64,000 nucleotides of DNA from Fermentibacter sp963718745 [NCBI: Candidatus Fermentibacterota bacterium] (GCA_963718745.1 OY970370.1:1612001-1676000); one strand, 5' to 3'. Counted from the stretch's first letter, positions 24,904-34,512 are shown. Numbers and translations: made by a program. Notes: generated by a model from the letters alone, not told the origin.

Positions 24904-27261
24904 GTGATCATCTACAGGGAGACAGCAAGACAGTTTCGCGACGACGTGGATGGTAACCGGATAGCACAGATCCTCGAGGACAGGATCGCAAAAAGGATCG
25001 GCTACCACCCTACACAGGAGATTGGCGCTTTTCAAAACTCCCTGAGGGCGATGGAGTCGGTTGTCAGAAAGGCTGAATTACCTGACGATTGCGGAATTCT
25101 GCTCGAGTACAAGATCCCCCTGACATCACGGCGCATCGATTTCGTCGTCGCCGGGGAGGGGGAGAACGCATCGCGGAACTTCATCGTGGTCGAGCTGAAA
25201 CAGTGGCAGGATGCCGAGCAGACTGTGAAGGATGGGATCGTGAAGACATGGCTTCACGGGGGCATCCAGGAGACCACGCACCCATCCTATCAGGCTCAGA
25301 CCTACAAGATACTTCTGCGTGAGTACAACGAGAACGTGGCAGCCAGGTCCATCGACCTGTCCAGTTGCGCATACCTCCACAACTACAGGGAGCGGAATCC
25401 CGAGCCGCTGAAGGCTGCCACCTACGCCTCGATCGTGAAGGACACGCCTCTGTACTTCACAGACGATTCATTGAAGCTCCAGGCATTCCTCAGGCAGCAT
25501 GTCGGACGCGGCAAGGGGATGGATATCCTCTACGACATCGAGGCCGGAAGGATAAAGCCTAGTAAGAAGCTGGTGGAACATGTCTGCGGGATGTTCAAGG
25601 ACAATCCCGTCTTCACCCTGATCGACGATCAGAAGATAGCGTACGAGAGAGCGCTCGAACTCGCTGCAAGCTGTGACGAGAAGGCTGTCCTAATAATCAA
25701 GGGCGGTCCGGGGACCGGCAAGTCGGTCGTTGCCGTCAATCTGATCCGCGGCCTGCTCCGCGCAGGCAGGAACGCCGTATTCGTGGCTCCCAATGCAGCG
25801 TTCCGGGACGTCATGGTGACTCGTCTCGCCGGCGACCACACTCAGAGATTCCTCAGGGACCTGTTCAAGGGGTCTTCATCGTTCATGTCGTTCGAAGAGA
25901 ATGCCTACGATGTCGTGGTAGTCGACGAGGCACACCGTCTGAAGGACGAGTCGGCCTACCAGTACCGTGGAGAGAACCAGATCAAGGACATACTGAGAGC
26001 GTCACGATTCACGGTCATGTTCATAGACGAGAGCCAGCGCGTCAGACCCGAGGATATCGGAACCATCAAGGCCATCAAGACCGTCGCCCGATCCGAGGGT
26101 GCGAAGGTGTTCGAACTCGAGCTCGAAGCTCAGTTCAGGTGTTCGGGAGCGGACGGCTATCTGAACTGGCTCGACAACACGCTTCATATACGTGAGACGG
26201 CCAACTTCGATGGCTGGGACACCGGGGAATTCGAGTTCAGGATCTTCGACGATCCAAACAAGCTCAGGGATGCGATCAAAGCCAGACAGACCGCCGGCTT
26301 CGATGCCAGGATCCTTGCAGGCTACGCATGGAAGTGGACGTCTGAAAAGGAAGGCAACAGGAATGGACAGATCGAGGATGTCGTTATCGAGGAGCATGGC
26401 TTCAGGATGCCTTGGAACTCCCGGTCTGCGAGGACGACCTGGGCGATCGACGACTCCGGCCGGGATCAGGTCGGCTGCATACACACGACCCAGGGGCTCG
26501 AGTTCGACTATGTCGGTGTGATTGTCGGGGGTGAACTGAGATTCGACCGGGAAACCAACGAGTTCAGTGTGGACTGGGACTCCTACAAGGACGCGGCTGG
26601 GAAGAAGAACCTCAGGAATGACGGGAAGAGACTGAGCGTGCTCGTCCGGAACATCTACAAGGTTCTCATGTCCCGTGGTATGAGGGGATGCTACGCCTAT
26701 TTCGTCGACAAAGACGTGAAGGCGTACTTCGAGGAGCGACTCGCACCGGGCAGGGAAGAAGAAACAGACGGTCTCGTGCGAACTGAGCCGATTCCATATA
26801 TGAACGCTCTTCCGCTCCTCGACATCCGAACCGTGGCCGATCACGACTTCTCTCGCACAACTGGAGTCTTCTCCGAGGACCGGGAGCGCACCTGGCTAAG
26901 GCTTGAGGGAGGCCCGTTCTCCAGGGACTGCTTCCTTGTGAGAGTCGAGGGGGACTCCATGGAGCCGCACATACCAGATGGGAGCATCTGCAGATTCCAC
27001 CTGGACAGAGGCGGCAGCAGGAATCAGAAGATCGTCCTGTGTGCGGTTGATCAATTTGCCGGAGCCTCTCCCATTGCTGTGGTCAAATGGTATCACAGCG
27101 AACGACGGGCAGAGCCCGGGGACGAACTTGGCGCAGCAGCACGGATCACCCTGTATTCGTCAAATCCCGCACACCCGCCCATCTCGCTCTATGGGGAGGA
27201 CGAGTTCAAGGTTCTAGGCGTATTCGACAGCATAGTACCCGATGGCTGTTCAAGTGAATGA
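24904..27261 (+). CDS. Nuclease-helicase (DUF2075 type) fused to an S24/LexA-like domain
   Basis: This 785-residue protein has three parts. Residues ~60-110 carry a PD-(D/E)xK-like nuclease motif (D79 in SRRIDFVV, ELK at 97-99). Residues ~255-630 form a superfamily 1-type DUF2075 helicase with Walker A GGPGTGKS (267-274), DEAH (341-344), QFRCSGADGYLNWLD, and motif VGCIHTTQGLEFDYVGVIVG. Residues ~675-785 look like an S24 peptidase: FLVRVEGDSMEPHIPDGS (Ser685) and VVKW (Lys728). GTG 24904 is the start. Such proteins occur in defence islands; cleavage or oligomer control by the S24 part is a guess. Confidence 0.85.
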   Translation: MIIYRETARQFRDDVDGNRIAQILEDRIAKRIGYHPTQEIGAFQNSLRAMESVVRKAELPDDCGILLEYKIPLTSRRIDFVVAGEGENASRNFIVVELKQWQDAEQTVKDGIVKTWLHGGIQETTHPSYQAQTYKILLREYNENVAARSIDLSSCAYLHNYRERNPEPLKAATYASIVKDTPLYFTDDSLKLQAFLRQHVGRGKGMDILYDIEAGRIKPSKKLVEHVCGMFKDNPVFTLIDDQKIAYERALELAASCDEKAVLIIKGGPGTGKSVVAVNLIRGLLRAGRNAVFVAPNAAFRDVMVTRLAGDHTQRFLRDLFKGSSSFMSFEENAYDVVVVDEAHRLKDESAYQYRGENQIKDILRASRFTVMFIDESQRVRPEDIGTIKAIKTVARSEGAKVFELELEAQFRCSGADGYLNWLDNTLHIRETANFDGWDTGEFEFRIFDDPNKLRDAIKARQTAGFDARILAGYAWKWTSEKEGNRNGQIEDVVIEEHGFRMPWNSRSARTTWAIDDSGRDQVGCIHTTQGLEFDYVGVIVGGELRFDRETNEFSVDWDSYKDAAGKKNLRNDGKRLSVLVRNIYKVLMSRGMRGCYAYFVDKDVKAYFEERLAPGREEETDGLVRTEPIPYMNALPLLDIRTVADHDFSRTTGVFSEDRERTWLRLEGGPFSRDCFLVRVEGDSMEPHIPDGSICRFHLDRGGSRNQKIVLCAVDQFAGASPIAVVKWYHSERRAEPGDELGAAARITLYSSNPAHPPISLYGEDEFKVLGVFDSIVPDGCSSE

Positions 27262-27609
27262 AGAGATGGATGCCGGGTACTGGCGTTCAAGCTCGGTTGT
27301 CTCCATAAGCAGCATGTGAACGGGTCATATTTGGTTAATGGATAGCGGGAATGAAGCGATTACGATTCTGGAAATATTTATCCTGTATGATGTTCTAATC
27401 TCGATCCTGATCTCCTTGCGTTTCCACGTCTAAGGGTGGTTCTTCGATAACATCGGGTTGTGGGAGACAGCAGCGCGTTACGCGTGTCTGCGCGCTTCTG
27501 CGTCACAAACGAACAGACGAGTTCATCGATCCCGAATAGTAGGGACAACCTTCCTCCACAGCATGGCAGCCCGTTATGGTCTGCACGTCCAGTCGATCGG
27601 GGGAAGGGC
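27262..27609. other. Intergenic region between the two helicase genes
   Basis: About 350 bases without a recognisable gene. A frame open into the next gene has no supported start. An AT-rich stretch around 27355-27400 (TTTATCCTGTATGATG) may hold the promoter of the second helicase gene. Confidence 0.35.
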
Positions 27610-29562
27610 ATGTCTTCAGAAACAGACGGGAATCCTGACCTGACGAAGGCCAGGCATGGCTGGGGATCATCATTCCCAGTCTTCCGGGATACGCCACCAA
27701 GGGTCATCCGGGGAACCATCGAGTCCATCTTCGCCGATGCCGGAATCAGCCAGTTAAGGGCATGGGACGACTCGATCCCGCCGCTCCAGCGGGAGATCGG
27801 GGAGGTTCTCCTGCTCGAGGACAGAGCCGCCGATTACGTCGCGATCATGGAGTACGAGCTCCCCCTGGAGTCGCGTCGTACCGACGTGATACTGCTCGCC
27901 AGGGGTGCGGTCGTCGTCCTCGAGCTCAAGGGCAAGTCGACTCCGTCCCGGGCGGATATCGATCAGGCTGCAGCGTACGCCCGCGACCTGAGGTGCTACC
28001 ACAGCGAGTGCGCCGGCAGGCCTGTCATTGCGGTATGCGTTCCGATGCGGGCGCGCGGATACCTGGGCGAGCAGTGCGGGGTGCATCTTGCAGGCCCCGA
28101 CGTGCTCGACGAGATGATCAGTTCGCTTGAAGAGGCGCCTGATGCTCCTCCGCTTAGTGCAGGCATGTTCCTGGCAGAGTCTGCTTATCGGCCCCTACCG
28201 ACCCTCGTGCAGGCTGCACGAGAACTCTTCAACACCGGTTCGCTCCGCCCGATCTGGAGAGCCCGCGCTGCGACCGATCCCGCCGTGAACGAGATCATCA
28301 GGATCATCAAGGAGGCCGCATCGGAGAAGAAGAGGCGCCTCGTCCTGCTGACCGGGGTGCCCGGAGCGGGGAAGACTCTCGTCGGACTTCGGATAGCCCA
28401 CTCACACGTCCTCGATGACCTGGCCATTGCGCGTGAGAACGGCAGGACCGGCGTCCCGGCCGTTTTCCTCTCCGGGAACGGACCCCTCGTCCAGGTCCTT
28501 CAGTACGAGCTGCAGGGCGCCGGGGGCGGCGGCAAGACCTTTGTCCGCGGAGTGAAGGACTACGTGAAGAGGTTCTCGGGCAGGAAGGACCTGATCCCGC
28601 CTGAGCACGTTCTGATCTTCGACGAAGCGCAACGGGCGTTCGATGCCGAACAGGTCCAGGAGAAGCACAGGAACACCCCCGGCTTCGAAGCCGGGAAGTC
28701 CGAACCCGGGCATTTCATCGACTTCGCCGAGCGTATCCCCGGGTGGTGCGCCGTGATCGGCCTCATAGGCAGCGGGCAGGAGATCCATGTTGGCGAGGAA
28801 GCCGGGCTCGTCCAGTGGCGTCATGCCCTGGAGGGCTGCTCGAAACCAGACGACTGGATCGTCTACGGTCCGCCTCAGGCCCGGGGGGTGTTCGAGGGGA
28901 GTGCCGTCACCTTCATCGAATCGCTCAGCCTGAGTCTGGATACTGAGATCCGCTTCCACCTCGCCAGCGACATCCACAGGTTCGTGGCGAACCTGCTCGA
29001 CGCGAGACCATCCGAGGAGAACTCGGCGATCGCAGCGAAGCTGGAGGAGGCGGGCTATCACCTGCGGATCACCCGGGATCTGGAGTGCGCGACGGCCTAT
29101 CTGAGGGAGAGGTATGCTGAACAGGCAGAGGCTCGGTTCGGCCTGCTGGCATCGTCGAAGGACAGGGACCTGGTCCGCTTCGGTGTGATGAACGACTTCC
29201 AGTCGACTAAGATGGTTAACTACGGCTCCTGGTACTCGGAGCCCGGGACATCCCCGGAGTCATGCCGGCAATTGCGGGAGACCATCACGGAGTTCGGAGC
29301 ACAGGGGCTGGAGCTTGATGCTGTGCTGCTTGCCTGGGGAACCGACCTGATGATGGAGAATGGTCGATGGTCGAACAGGAAGGCCCGGGGATATCTGAGA
29401 GCCGCGAGGGTCAAGGATCCGTTCCAGCTCAGGCTCAATGCCTACCGTGTGCTGCTGACACGCGGACGCGATGGAACGGTTGTGTTCGTCCCGCCGCTCG
29501 AGGAGCTTGATCTGACGTATGAGTACCTGTTTGAAAGCGGGTTCCAGACAATCCAGGTGTAA
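27610..29562 (+). CDS. Nuclease-helicase of the DUF2075 family
   Basis: About 650 residues. The N-terminus has a nuclease-like motif (SRRTDVILL with Asp92, VVVLELKGKS with Glu105 and Lys107). A DUF2075 helicase follows: Walker A TGVPGAGKT (~248-256), Walker B VLIFDEAQRAF (~334-344), and near the end the motif LELDAVLLAWG...LNAYRVLLTRGRDG. ATG 27610 follows GGGGGAAGG. It shares domain order with the upstream neighbour but lacks the S24 part and is clearly diverged. The two may work together or be independent defence genes. Confidence 0.85.
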   Translation: MSSETDGNPDLTKARHGWGSSFPVFRDTPPRVIRGTIESIFADAGISQLRAWDDSIPPLQREIGEVLLLEDRAADYVAIMEYELPLESRRTDVILLARGAVVVLELKGKSTPSRADIDQAAAYARDLRCYHSECAGRPVIAVCVPMRARGYLGEQCGVHLAGPDVLDEMISSLEEAPDAPPLSAGMFLAESAYRPLPTLVQAARELFNTGSLRPIWRARAATDPAVNEIIRIIKEAASEKKRRLVLLTGVPGAGKTLVGLRIAHSHVLDDLAIARENGRTGVPAVFLSGNGPLVQVLQYELQGAGGGGKTFVRGVKDYVKRFSGRKDLIPPEHVLIFDEAQRAFDAEQVQEKHRNTPGFEAGKSEPGHFIDFAERIPGWCAVIGLIGSGQEIHVGEEAGLVQWRHALEGCSKPDDWIVYGPPQARGVFEGSAVTFIESLSLSLDTEIRFHLASDIHRFVANLLDARPSEENSAIAAKLEEAGYHLRITRDLECATAYLRERYAEQAEARFGLLASSKDRDLVRFGVMNDFQSTKMVNYGSWYSEPGTSPESCRQLRETITEFGAQGLELDAVLLAWGTDLMMENGRWSNRKARGYLRAARVKDPFQLRLNAYRVLLTRGRDGTVVFVPPLEELDLTYEYLFESGFQTIQV

Positions 29563-29621
29563 GCAGCCGGTTGGAGGGGCACAATGACGGGATTCGAGGC
29601 AGTCTTTCCAAGAGCTGTTTC

Positions 29622-30659
29622 ATGGGCGTACTCGAGGTGAGCCGGTGGGGCAGGCACTGGTGGAAGATCGCGGCTGTCACCCTGGCAGCGATTGGTACGA
29701 TCTGGTACCTCCAGAGTGACATGTACGCGTACTCGAAGGCAGAGAGGTCGTTTGGAGCGGGCAGATACCACGAGTCGACCCATGCATTTCAGGCTCTCGG
29801 GGGATACAGGGACTCGGAAGAACAGGCGAACGAGTCGATCTATCGCGAGGCCGAAGCCCTTCTCGGCGCTTCAGATACCACGACCGCAGTCCGGCTCTTC
29901 GATTCGATTCGTACGTACTCCGATTCAGAAGACCGAATTTCTCTGATCATCATTGCAGGACTCCGGGAAAGGATGACCTTTGTCCAGATTCCTTCCGGGA
30001 GTTTCACGATGGGTTCACCGTCGTCGGAATCGGGCCGCGATACCGACGAGGGGCCGGTGCACGCCGTATCTGTCCAGAGCTTCGAGCTGATGACGACGGA
30101 GGTTACGCAGGGGCTGTGGGAGGAGGTGATGGGGAGCAACCCGGCTCATGATTACGGAGTGGGGTCGGGCTATCCCGTCTACTTCGTCTCCTGGAACGAC
30201 TGCCAGGAGTTCATAGATCAGCTCAATTCGCTCGATACGGAGTACGAGTACCGGCTTCCCTCCGAGGCGGAGTGGGAGTATGCGTGCCGTGCGGGTACGG
30301 CCACCCTGTTCTACTGGGGAGATGATCCTGACGGGCTGTTGATCGGGCAGTACTGCTGGTACGCCGACAACTCTGCGGACGGCACTCGTCCTGTCGGACA
30401 GAAGCTTCCGAATGCCTGGGGCCTGTATGACATGAGCGGGAATGTCTGGGAGTGGTGCGAGGACGGGTACCACGATACCTACGATGGGGCGCCCACGGAC
30501 GGCAGTGCGTGGGTTTCTCCGGTAGGCTCCCTTCGCGTCGACCGTGGCGGCAGCTGGGGCATCAGCGCCCAGCACTGCAGCTCGGCCAGTCGCAGCAACT
30601 TCGACCCGGGCAGCAGTGTCGGCAACCTCGGTCTGCGTCTTGCGAGGACAGCACGTTGA
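29622..30659 (+). CDS. SUMF1/FGE-domain membrane-anchored protein
   Basis: About 345 residues. One membrane helix near the N-terminus (WWKIAAVTLAAIGTIWYL) is followed by a TPR-like helical pair (AERSFGAGRYHESTHAFQALGGYRDSEEQ) and an FGE-sulfatase domain from ~115 to the end: FVQIPSGSFTMGSPSSE, TTEVTQGLWEEVMG, YRLPSEAEWEYACRAGT, NAWGLYDMSGNVWEWCED, RGGSWG. Most bacterial members are not formylglycine generators but C-type lectin-like proteins. The start (ATG 29622) is uncertain. It lies tandem with a second SUMF1 gene. Confidence 0.85.
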   Translation: MGVLEVSRWGRHWWKIAAVTLAAIGTIWYLQSDMYAYSKAERSFGAGRYHESTHAFQALGGYRDSEEQANESIYREAEALLGASDTTTAVRLFDSIRTYSDSEDRISLIIIAGLRERMTFVQIPSGSFTMGSPSSESGRDTDEGPVHAVSVQSFELMTTEVTQGLWEEVMGSNPAHDYGVGSGYPVYFVSWNDCQEFIDQLNSLDTEYEYRLPSEAEWEYACRAGTATLFYWGDDPDGLLIGQYCWYADNSADGTRPVGQKLPNAWGLYDMSGNVWEWCEDGYHDTYDGAPTDGSAWVSPVGSLRVDRGGSWGISAQHCSSASRSNFDPGSSVGNLGLRLARTAR

Positions 30660-30714
30660 GTAGATCTGAAATAATCCGAAATCCTGCCAGTTACGAATTG
30701 GATTGGGGTCTGCG

Positions 30715-31566
30715 ATGATCGTACAGAGAACAGGAGTATTGCTGGCGCTTCTCCTTCTTGTCAGCAGCGGTAGCGCGGCAACCATGGAGCACCACGATGG
30801 CATCTCTCCGGGAGATGTCACTCCAGGCCCCATCTCCGGCATGAACTTCGCGTACATACCCTCGGGCTCCTTCCAGATGGGGAATTCGGAGATCGACCCG
30901 GAGTTACATGAAGCTGCGCTTGCGCTTCCTGTTCATACCGTTACCTTCGATTACTCCTTCGAGATGATGACCACGGAGGTTACCCAGGCGATGTGGGAGG
31001 AGGTCATGGGGACAACGATCCAGCATCAGCACGACCTGGCCGAGTTCGACTACGGGCTTCCGGGCACTGGAGATGACTACCCCATGTACTACGTCTCCTG
31101 GGAGGACTGCCAGGATTTCGTGGAAGCCATGAATGCCCTTGATCCAGCCCACGAGTACCGCCTTCCGAGCGAGGCGGAGTGGGAGTACTGCTGCAGGGCC
31201 GGGACAACAACCCGCTTCTTCTGGGGGGACGATCCGGGCTGTACCCTGATCGATTCATTCGCCTGGTATGTGTACAGCTCGTGGGGCGAGACCCATCCCG
31301 TTGCCCAGAAGACCGCCAATGCCTGGGGTCTGTACGACATGACCGGCAATGTCTTCGAATGGTGCCAGGATTACTGGTACAGCGACTATACCGGAGCTCC
31401 TGCAGACGGAAACCCGTGGATGGAGCCATCCGGAACCAGCCACGTCCTACGCGGCGGCAGCTTCGACGTCGAGGACCTGTACTGCCGCTCTGCGAGCCGC
31501 CAGGTCATCGCCCCGGGCGGATGCGACTACGAACTGGGCTTCCGTCTTGCGAGGTCAGTACGTTGA
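30715..31566 (+). CDS. SUMF1/FGE-domain secreted protein
   Basis: This 283-residue protein has a signal peptide (TGVLLALLLLVSSGSAA) and one FGE-sulfatase domain (FAYIPSGSFQMGN, TTEVTQAMWEEVMG, YRLPSEAEWEYCCRAGTTTRFFWGDD, NAWGLYDMTGNVFEWCQDY, VLRGGSF). It resembles the C-terminal domain of the gene 55 bases upstream but has no TPR or membrane anchor. ATG 30715 follows GGGG. Probably periplasmic or extracellular. Confidence 0.88.
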   Translation: MIVQRTGVLLALLLLVSSGSAATMEHHDGISPGDVTPGPISGMNFAYIPSGSFQMGNSEIDPELHEAALALPVHTVTFDYSFEMMTTEVTQAMWEEVMGTTIQHQHDLAEFDYGLPGTGDDYPMYYVSWEDCQDFVEAMNALDPAHEYRLPSEAEWEYCCRAGTTTRFFWGDDPGCTLIDSFAWYVYSSWGETHPVAQKTANAWGLYDMTGNVFEWCQDYWYSDYTGAPADGNPWMEPSGTSHVLRGGSFDVEDLYCRSASRQVIAPGGCDYELGFRLARSVR

Positions 31567-31651
31567 TCATCCCTGGCCCTTTACACGCTCCGGCCGTTCC
31601 GTCCCGTGCCTCGCGCGGTAGAGTCGGATTTATCCGGGAGGGGAGGGTCAC

Positions 31652-32251
31652 ATGAAGCTCCTGGCGGGTTTGTTGTGCACTATGGCAGTCGTCGCGGCGG
31701 CACAGAGGTCGGAGAACTCGACTCTGTCGTTGTACGGCGACAGGGCGTTCAGGCCGGACTCCTGCACGCTCTGCATCATCACCGATCTGGGTGACACACT
31801 GGTTTTCGCCGATCAGCCCGGCCCGGAATACATGGAGGACTACGCAGCCTACGAGCTGTCCTCCTTCCTGCCGGAACAGAACTGCTGGGTGATCTCGAAG
31901 ACCTGCTACGAATGGGCTGTAACGCTTCTGGTGGACGGTACCGACGGCAGAATCAACCGGGCCATCTCGCACCCGGAGACGAGCCCCGACGGGACCCGCC
32001 TGCTCTGCGCCAACGAGGACATAATGGTCGGCTACCTCAGCAACGGCATCCAGGTGTGGCGGGTGGACCCGGACAGCCTCGCACTGGAGTTCCAGGACCT
32101 CGACGTGCCGTGGGGGCCTGTCGATGCCGGGTGGGCGGGCGACAGCCTGATAGTCTTCGGGAAACTCACATACGACATGCATCTGAATGAGTACTCGACC
32201 CGCCCCGGGAGCCTGCGGCTGTCCGCAGACGGTGTCTGGACGATGGATTAG
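31652..32251 (+). CDS. Hypothetical secreted protein (tandem copy 1)
   Basis: This 199-residue protein has a short signal peptide (MKLLAGLLCTMAVVAAAQ) behind a strong site (GGGAGGGGAGGG). No family is recognised. A regular beta-rich pattern (GIQVWRVDPDSLALEFQDLDVPWGPVDAGW) suggests a propeller-like fold. The next gene is a duplicate of it in which the middle is scrambled. Confidence 0.7.
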   Translation: MKLLAGLLCTMAVVAAAQRSENSTLSLYGDRAFRPDSCTLCIITDLGDTLVFADQPGPEYMEDYAAYELSSFLPEQNCWVISKTCYEWAVTLLVDGTDGRINRAISHPETSPDGTRLLCANEDIMVGYLSNGIQVWRVDPDSLALEFQDLDVPWGPVDAGWAGDSLIVFGKLTYDMHLNEYSTRPGSLRLSADGVWTMD

Positions 32252-32283
32252 GGGAATCCGGAGAAGTTCGGGAAGGGGATGGC

Positions 32284-32898
32284 ATGAAGCTCCTGGCGGG
32301 TTTGTTGTGCACTATGGCGGTCGTCGCGGCGGCACAGAGTTCGGAACAATCGACTCTGTCGATGTACGGCGACAGGGCGTTCAGGCCGGACTCCTGCACG
32401 CTCTGCATCATCACCGACTGGGTGACACGCTGGTGTTCGCGATCAGCCCGGCCCGGACTCCATGGAGGACTACGCAGTCTACGAGCTGTCCTCCTTCCTG
32501 CCGGAACAGAACTGCTGGGTGATCACGGAAGACCGGCTGCGAGTGGGCGGTCAGCTCCTGGTGTACGGGCTCGGACGGCAGACATCGACGAGGCTGTCTC
32601 GCACCCGGAGCCCGAGCCCCGACGGGACCCGCCTCCTGTGCTCCTACGAAGACCTCGTGGCCGGGTTCACTGGAACGGCATCCAGGTCTGGCGGGTGGAC
32701 CCGGACAGCCTCGTGCTGGAGTTCCAGGACCTCGACGTGCCGTGGGGGCCTGTAGACGCCGAATGGATCGATGACGGAAGGATCGAGTTCGAGAAGCTCA
32801 CCTTCGACTGCGTTCGGAACAGGTACTCGTCGCGCCCCGGGTGGCTGGAGCTCTCCGATGACGGGATCTGGACGCCGGATGACGAGACTGACTGGTAG
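32284..32898 (+). pseudogene. Tandem duplicate of 31652-32251 with several frameshifts
   Basis: The first ~45 residues repeat copy 1 almost exactly (MKLLAGLLCTMAVVAAAQ, YGDRAFRPDSCTLCIITD). Then a lost base (GATCTGGG to GACTGGG) and other small indels throw the frame. It is briefly right again at ADIDEAVSHPE and finally from GIQVWRVDPDSL to the end. The net change keeps one open frame of 204 residues, but about 80 of them are out-of-frame text. In the alternate frame copy-1 residues such as MEDYA-YELSSFLPEQNCWVI are still legible. Confidence 0.75.
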
Positions 32899-33009
32899 CG
32901 GAGGGGATTCCATGGCGGGCTTACGCCGGGTTGGAGTCTGTCCGGACAGACGCACATTCATGATGGTTGTAAGTCCTGACGGTGCAACAACAGGCCGGAG
33001 GGGGTGCCT

Positions 33010-33466
33010 GTGAAAAGGATCGCAATTGCCATTCCCGCCCTCGCCTTTGCAGCAGCCCTCACGGCCGGGTGCAGAGACCACGAGTGCACCAGGTACGCAG
33101 ATGCCGGACAATCAGATCCAGCCCCTGCTCTCGCCCGACAGCAGCTTCGTGCTCACCGTGCCGCGGCAGGAGGATCCCGACGGCCATCTCTTCTGGCGGG
33201 TCACCATAGCCGACACCTCGGGAACCGTTGTGTTTGTGGACACCTCGTCGGAATTCGTCGGCAACCTGAACGTTTACTGGAAATGGGACCGGGACGGGCG
33301 GGCGTGGCTCTACAACAGCGACGACGGTCTGGTTCACTTCTACTCGGACGAGTCGGGCTCCTGGTCGCACACCGTCTACGGTCCCGCCGGCCAAACCCCG
33401 GCTCCAGGGCTGCCGGAGCCGCCGGCCGGCCTCTTTCCCGGTTACGTCGACGAACAGGAGCAATGA
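33010..33466 (+). pseudogene. Small lipoprotein, frameshifted after the signal peptide
   Basis: GTG 33010 follows GGAGGGG and opens a clear lipoprotein signal (KRIAIAIPALAFAAALTAGC). The mature sequence continues in another frame from about 33095: MPDNQIQPLLSPDSSFVLTVPRQED...WRVTIADTSGTVVF...WKWDRDGRAWLYNSDDGLVHFYS. That pattern resembles the N-terminal part of the next gene (DEEGRAWLFDEG). It is the first gene of a coupled run; its TGA overlaps the next ATG. No family is recognised. Confidence 0.65.
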
Positions 33467-34512
33467 TGAGAATTGCATCCGTACACCTGCCTCGCTGGTT
33501 CTGCGTCCTGCTCGCAGCGGCATTCCCGGCGTTCTGCGGAGCGTTTGCCACTGGCTCGGCGCCGGGGCGGCTGGCCTCCCCTGACGGCTCGTGCCTCCTC
33601 GAGGTCCGGGCCGGAACCGGTTCCACCGGTGCACCCGAGTGGGAGATCTCCATCTCCGGCTCATCCGGAGAGAGCCTCCTCGACGGGCGTGCTTCGATGG
33701 AAGGAGATACCGCCCGCATCGCATGGGATGAAGAGGGCAGGGCCTGGCTGTTCGACGAAGGCTGCGGGGGCATCTGGTTCTGCGAGCGGTACGAGAGCGG
33801 CTGGCTCCTGACGGACTGGCGCGACCGCTACCTCTGGTACGACCTTCCCGAGCTGCTGCCTCCTGAAGACCTGTTCCGGAAGGGATCCGCCAGGCGGATG
33901 GTGACCATGGAGCAGCGGGATGGATACTCGATCTTCACATGCCTGCCGCGTATCGCTCTCGACATCCCCGTGCTCGCCGACTCCCTCGCCGCCTTCGCGG
34001 GAACCCGCGCCGACAGGTTGAGGACCTATGCCACGAGCCCGGCCGAGGACCGCGCCCCGGCCGACGCCGAACTCACCTACAGGATGCTCTACAGCAGAGA
34101 GCCTTCGCCCGAAGGCCTGATCTGCATCCTGGGGAGCGACTTCTCGTACGCGGGGGGAGCGCACGGGATGTACTGGTTCCAGTCGTTCATCTTAGACACC
34201 CGCACCGGGACCTTCGTCGAACCGCTCTCGCTGGCGGGGGACTCCGCGGCGCAGGAGGCATTCTGCAGTGCGGTGGCGGAGTCGCTTGCGGTCATGCTGG
34301 CCGGGGATGTCGAGCACATCGATACCGGCGCGTCATGCGACCCTGCGAACTACAGGACGGTGCTTCCTATTCTTGATGCCCAGGGAGGCATCGGCGGCCT
34401 GAGGGTGATCTTCGACGTCGGACAGGTGGCCTGCTACGCCGCATGCGAGCAGGAGGTAGTTGTGACTCCATGGCCCCCGGCCGTGCCCGGGAAGGAGAGC
34501 GAAGGAAGATGA
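33463..34512 (+). CDS. Secreted protein with DUF3298/RsiV-like domain
   Basis: About 349 residues, with a signal peptide (LPRWFCVLLAAAFPAFCGAF). The first half resembles the preceding lipoprotein (ASPDGSCLLEVRAG, WDEEGRAWLFDEG). The second half fits the DUF3298/RsiV-like domain with its GGAHG motif (DFSYAGGAHGMYWFQSFILDTRTGTFVEPLSL). In RsiV this fold binds lysozyme; here the ligand is unknown. The ATG overlaps the preceding stop (ATGA) and AGGAG lies before it. Confidence 0.72.
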   Translation: MMRIASVHLPRWFCVLLAAAFPAFCGAFATGSAPGRLASPDGSCLLEVRAGTGSTGAPEWEISISGSSGESLLDGRASMEGDTARIAWDEEGRAWLFDEGCGGIWFCERYESGWLLTDWRDRYLWYDLPELLPPEDLFRKGSARRMVTMEQRDGYSIFTCLPRIALDIPVLADSLAAFAGTRADRLRTYATSPAEDRAPADAELTYRMLYSREPSPEGLICILGSDFSYAGGAHGMYWFQSFILDTRTGTFVEPLSLAGDSAAQEAFCSAVAESLAVMLAGDVEHIDTGASCDPANYRTVLPILDAQGGIGGLRVIFDVGQVACYAACEQEVVVTPWPPAVPGKESEGR

